Source of the DNA: Dissophora ornata
Lineage: Eukaryota; Mortierellomycota; Mortierellomycetes; Mortierellales; Mortierellaceae
Assembly (NCBI GenBank): GCA_025201705.1
Contig: MU616697.1
Location: forward strand, 3,751-53,763
Direction: 5' to 3'
Length of the DNA: 50,013 nucleotides
A program made the translations under genes and the position numbers. The stretch's first letter is position 1. Every line of letters starts with the position of its first letter. The notes beneath the pieces were generated by a model. It saw only the letters and a list, made by a program, of their open reading frames with translations, was not told the origin of the DNA and ran no database searches. This document shows, in pieces, positions 47,201 to 50,013 of this stretch.

Positions 47201-49337
47201 TACTGCCAGAGAATTGCGAAAGTGTTGGTGTAGGTGCTCGAGAGGCAATTGCAGAGGAGCATGCGCTGCTACCTTCACTAGAGGCCACGGCGAAATCGGA
47301 TGCAGCCAAGATCAACGAGGATCTAGCGCCGTCTCTTCTGGGAACACTGGAGCGCTTCAGTCGCGGCAACGACGATTTGGATTGCAGGTTACGTAGGGGC
47401 AGTTCGAGCTGAGTAGAGTGCTTCCTCGAAAGACTAGGAGCTGGTGTTACGGGCCTCGATGTATCGCCGGGAGCACGGCACAGGCGAGGGATTTTCGACG
47501 GGAGAGCAACAAAGTCCTTCAGGGGCACCACTTCTCTTTGAACTCTTGAACCGCCCTCTCTCCCCACAGGCACAGACCGAACGACCAGATTCCTGTTCCG
47601 TCCTTTGTGATTGAAGGCATCATCCCCATCGATGTCTAGCCCATCCCAAAAGTTATCCTCCTGGATGCGTGGCTCTTTGCCAAAGATTGTCGCCAGTTGT
47701 AAGCTCTCCATTGCATCAGGGATGATGATTCCATCTAGCATATTCTCATCCTCAGCCATGCTGTCCCTGGAGAACGATATACTGCTGGAAAGGCTGTTGT
47801 TGTCCAAAGATGTGCTAAAGTCAAAATCATCAATGTCTGAGCCAGAATCCCTCCATTGCTGTAGCAGCGATGGCTGTTTCCTGGATACCTCACTATCCGG
47901 TGAATTAAAGCGCTGCAACTGGTGTCGTGCCTGCAGGTTCAGTCGAAGTGTCCCTAAATCGTCTGGGAGGTCAAAGTCATCATCTAGAGTCTCGATCGTT
48001 TCTGGAGTCACCCTCATCTGTGGGGCCGTCATGTGGTCGCTGCTCCCGTCGTCCAACCGGAAGTGGCTTGCAGTTGATGGTGAAAAAAGAAGTGGTGTGG
48101 CTGATAAGAATGAAGCCGTTGGAGGCGATGTTGTCCTTGGCGGCAACTCTACATTTAACATGTCATCGCTCCGTGAGGTAGAGTTCTCGCTATCTGTGTC
48201 CCAGCTATCAACAGATTCCAATGTCTCGGGGACAGAAGGTGACTTTGCCAGGGTAGAGCGCACATGGCTGAAGTTCAGGTCTTCTTCAGGCACCTCCAAG
48301 TCCTCAAGATCATCGACCCAGTCTGCAACACGCTTGATGGGATTAATACGCGTGATTATACCAGTATAGGCTGGTAGATTCGAGAGCATCATCTCCTGTG
48401 TGATGGTCGTCATTGACTTTGTGGACAGTGTTGGGTTGTCATCCTCATCCTTGCTCTTATCCTTGTAGAGTAACGAACCCGTGGAGGTGGTGATGGTCGA
48501 GGGCGCTATGACCGACGCAGTGACTGCTCTGGGCGAAGACGAGGTGGAGCATGTGGGCGAAGTCGAGGACGACTGCTCCTTGGAATCCATGTAGACACTG
48601 GTATCCGTGCTGGCGGCAAAGGGAGCTTTATCCTGTGTGTTGCGCCTCCTGAATAGAGTCGAAGTGGGGTGCAGTGGAGGAAGTGCATAATTTTTGATCG
48701 TGTTCGTGTCATTGGTGTTGGGGGTAGTACGTGCAGTGTGGAGAAGAGCTGTAAATGAACGAGGGTTGATCTTGGCTGGGCCCTCTGTAGAACTCACGGG
48801 ACGCATGATGGTGTTCCGACCACCGTCACTGAGAATACTTCGGGATGAAGTCAATGTGGTGGCGGTCGTTGTGGTGGGCGGTGTCGGTAGGGCATGGGTA
48901 TATGATGCGTAAGAGCCGCTTTTGATAAAATTCTGTTTGAATAGGGGCTCTTTTGGCTGGAAGTAATCACTCTGGTCAGAGCTGTCCGAAAGAGGGGATC
49001 GTGGAAAATGGCACTGGAGTTGTTCGAAGATCTGCTCGAACGGCTTCTGTGAATTGAACTCGAAGGCGTCGTCCCAACGCTCCAAGTCCTGGGTGCTTTC
49101 ATCCAGCACGGCCATCTTTTTCTGAGAAGGCCTGTCGGTATCTTTTGTTTCCTCGTCCTCGCTGATCACTACTTCGACTCGCTCGATATGAGGATTGATC
49201 CAGTGGTTGATGCCACGACTGAGGTGGTTATTGTTATTATTGTTGCTAATATTATCGTTGTTGTCGGTATACCGGCGCTGGTGCTGCTCCTGCCACTGTC
49301 CACTGCCGCTGCTGCTGGGACGAAGATATGGCGCCAT
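44266..49337 (-). CDS. Byr4/Bfa1-like GAP subunit, septation / mitotic exit regulator
   Basis: Three exons (49337-46400, 46301-46201, 46089-44266; introns of 98 and 111 nt) give 1620 residues. Scattered acidic motifs resemble those of fission yeast Byr4 and budding yeast Bfa1: ERWDDAFEFN near the N-terminus, DWVDDLEDLEVPEEDLNF, and ETLDDDFDLPDDL. In the C-terminal part come SGMVYNPSDKMWNGND and AGKMIFDPARMCWIVNPEY. In yeasts Byr4/Bfa1 acts with Cdc16/Bub2 as the two-part GAP for the GTPase Spg1/Tem1 at the spindle pole body, holding back septation or mitotic exit. The rest is Ser/Pro-rich and probably disordered. The frame stays open upstream to 49604, but that part is low-complexity CT-repeat translation, so I chose the ATG at 49337 (MAPYLRPSS). 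A 45-bp tandem duplication lies at about 45310-45400. Assignment is by recalled motifs. Confidence 0.75.
45313..45402 (-). repeat. 45-bp tandem duplication in the Byr4-like coding sequence
   Basis: Two adjacent 45-bp copies (shared core starts at 45327 and 45372) encode HAVVSKSSRKSFNG and HAVVSKSSRKSLNG on the minus strand. They differ at only a few bases and keep the frame. Confidence 0.9.
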
Positions 49338-49394
49338 ATAGCTGTGAAAGATGGAGAAAGGAGCCAGAGAGACGAGAACGAAGGAGAGGGAGGG

Positions 49395-49595
49395 CGAGAG
49401 AGAGAGAGAGGGTGAGAGGGAGAGAGTGAGTGAAGGACGAGGAGTGAAGGGCAAGGAGTGAAGGGCGAGGAGTGAAGGGCGAGGAGTGAGGAGCGAAGGG
49501 CGAGGAGTGAGGAGTGGAGTGCAAAAATGCACAGGTGCGGCGATGTAGCCGAAATGAAAAGAGGCGAGAGAGAGAGAGAGAGAGAGAGAGACACA
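49395..49595 (+). repeat. GA-rich microsatellite and 15-bp minisatellite in the Byr4-like leader
   Basis: A (GA)n run at about 49396-49412 is followed by several copies of a gaagggcgaggagtg-type unit between about 49430 and 49520, then a pure (GA)n of about 26 bp at 49566-49591. On the transcribed minus strand this is a CT-rich 5' leader. It can be translated in frame upstream of 49337, but the result is a simple Leu/Ser/Pro repeat. Confidence 0.9.
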
Positions 49596-49852
49596 CAGAA
49601 GCAAGCGAAATTTGTCCTTTTACAAGAGTGAGCGTGAGCCAGGGGTCATGAGCAATGGTCTGGTGGCGACGATGTCTCCATTCCATTCCAAGACACAAGA
49701 CACAAGACACGGCCACACGCCGTAGTCTCCTTTCATTTATTGTTTGTCTATCCTTCCTCTTTTATGCAACCTGCTCCATCGTCTCATCCCTCTGCACTGA
49801 CTCAGCACATCTCCATTCTTCCCGGCATCGCACAGCAACGCGTTCATCGGCC
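49596..49852. other. Short divergent promoter region
   Basis: This lies between the Byr4-like gene (minus) and a plus-strand gene starting at 49853. CT-rich sequence near 49745-49790 is compatible with the plus-strand leader. Confidence 0.35.
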
Positions 49853-50013
49853 ATGGAATCACTCGCCACCTTCTTCTCGGACCTCTTTCGGCAGTCTCCG
49901 GGACCCTCGGGGGCGGCCACCGGGACAAAGGGGGATGACCTCCTCGTATGGCACCCAGAAATACCGTTGTCCAAAGAACCATCGCAGTCATGGCAAGTGC
50001 GCGCTCTGGTCTT
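49853..50013 (+). CDS. 5' end of a gene running off the right edge, unknown product
   Basis: An ATG at 49853 opens a frame that stays open to the end of the window (53 complete codons), starting MESLATFFSDLFRQSPGPSG. The residues are well mixed and the start follows a CT-rich leader, as for other genes in this window. No domain can be recognised from this fragment. Confidence 0.5.
   Translation, partial: MESLATFFSDLFRQSPGPSGAATGTKGDDLLVWHPEIPLSKEPSQSWQVRALV

Noticed and set aside
46495..47412. Plus-strand 305-codon open frame, and a second one at 47611-48369
   Set aside because: Both lie antisense to the well-supported Byr4-like exon, whose own frame is much longer; they have no independent start or splice context.
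49338..49604. N-terminal extension of the Byr4-like protein
   Set aside because: The translation is a simple Leu/Ser/Pro repeat from a GA/CT minisatellite and probably belongs to the leader.

Overview
This is nuclear DNA of an early-diverging fungus. Mortierellaceae (Mucoromycota) is the best guess. The reasons are dense GT-AG introns of about 55-270 nt, CT-rich leaders, long low-complexity proteins, and a NACHT/pentapeptide/WD40 gene of a type I recall as greatly expanded in Mortierella. All gene models were spliced by eye: each junction was checked for GT...AG and for frame continuity across exons, but nothing was compared with a database.

Layout, left to right. (1) 1-6424 (+): 3' part of a large Gln/His-repeat and coiled-coil protein, running in from the left edge. 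(2) 6837-12550 (+): a 1774-residue multi-pass membrane protein of unknown function. (3) About 12690-13770 (-): decayed 3' end of a LINE-type retrotransposon. (4) 14522-19149 (+): NACHT-pentapeptide-WD40 (NLR-like) gene broken by an in-frame stop and a frameshift. (5) 20073-21446 (+): proteasome lid subunit RPN8. (6) 21956-23241 (+): RNA polymerase III subunit RPC34. (7) 23816-26551 (-): an unrecognised, unresolved spliced gene. (8) 27192-28054 (+): complex I subunit NDUFA8. (9) 28171-29817 (-): MFS sugar transporter. (10) 31453-32853 (-): C2H2 zinc-finger protein. (11) 35565-44125 (+): a 21-exon, 2260-residue protein joining an AT-hook, two Tudor-knot-like modules, an extended PHD finger, further zinc modules and a GATA-like finger to a bacterial-type DNA amino-methyltransferase. 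(12) 44266-49337 (-): Byr4/Bfa1-like regulator of septation or mitotic exit. (13) 49853 to the right edge (+): 5' end of an unknown gene.

Most of the genes are ordinary housekeeping genes arranged independently, with no operon logic. The stand-out is gene 11: a chromatin-reader and DNA-methyltransferase fusion whose catalytic motif reads HPPY instead of the usual [D/N/S]PPY, followed by what looks like the C-terminal half of a second methyltransferase fold. It is the best candidate here for an undescribed epigenetic writer. The decayed NLR-like gene, with near-identical WD40 repeats differing at a few positions, is the second point of interest.
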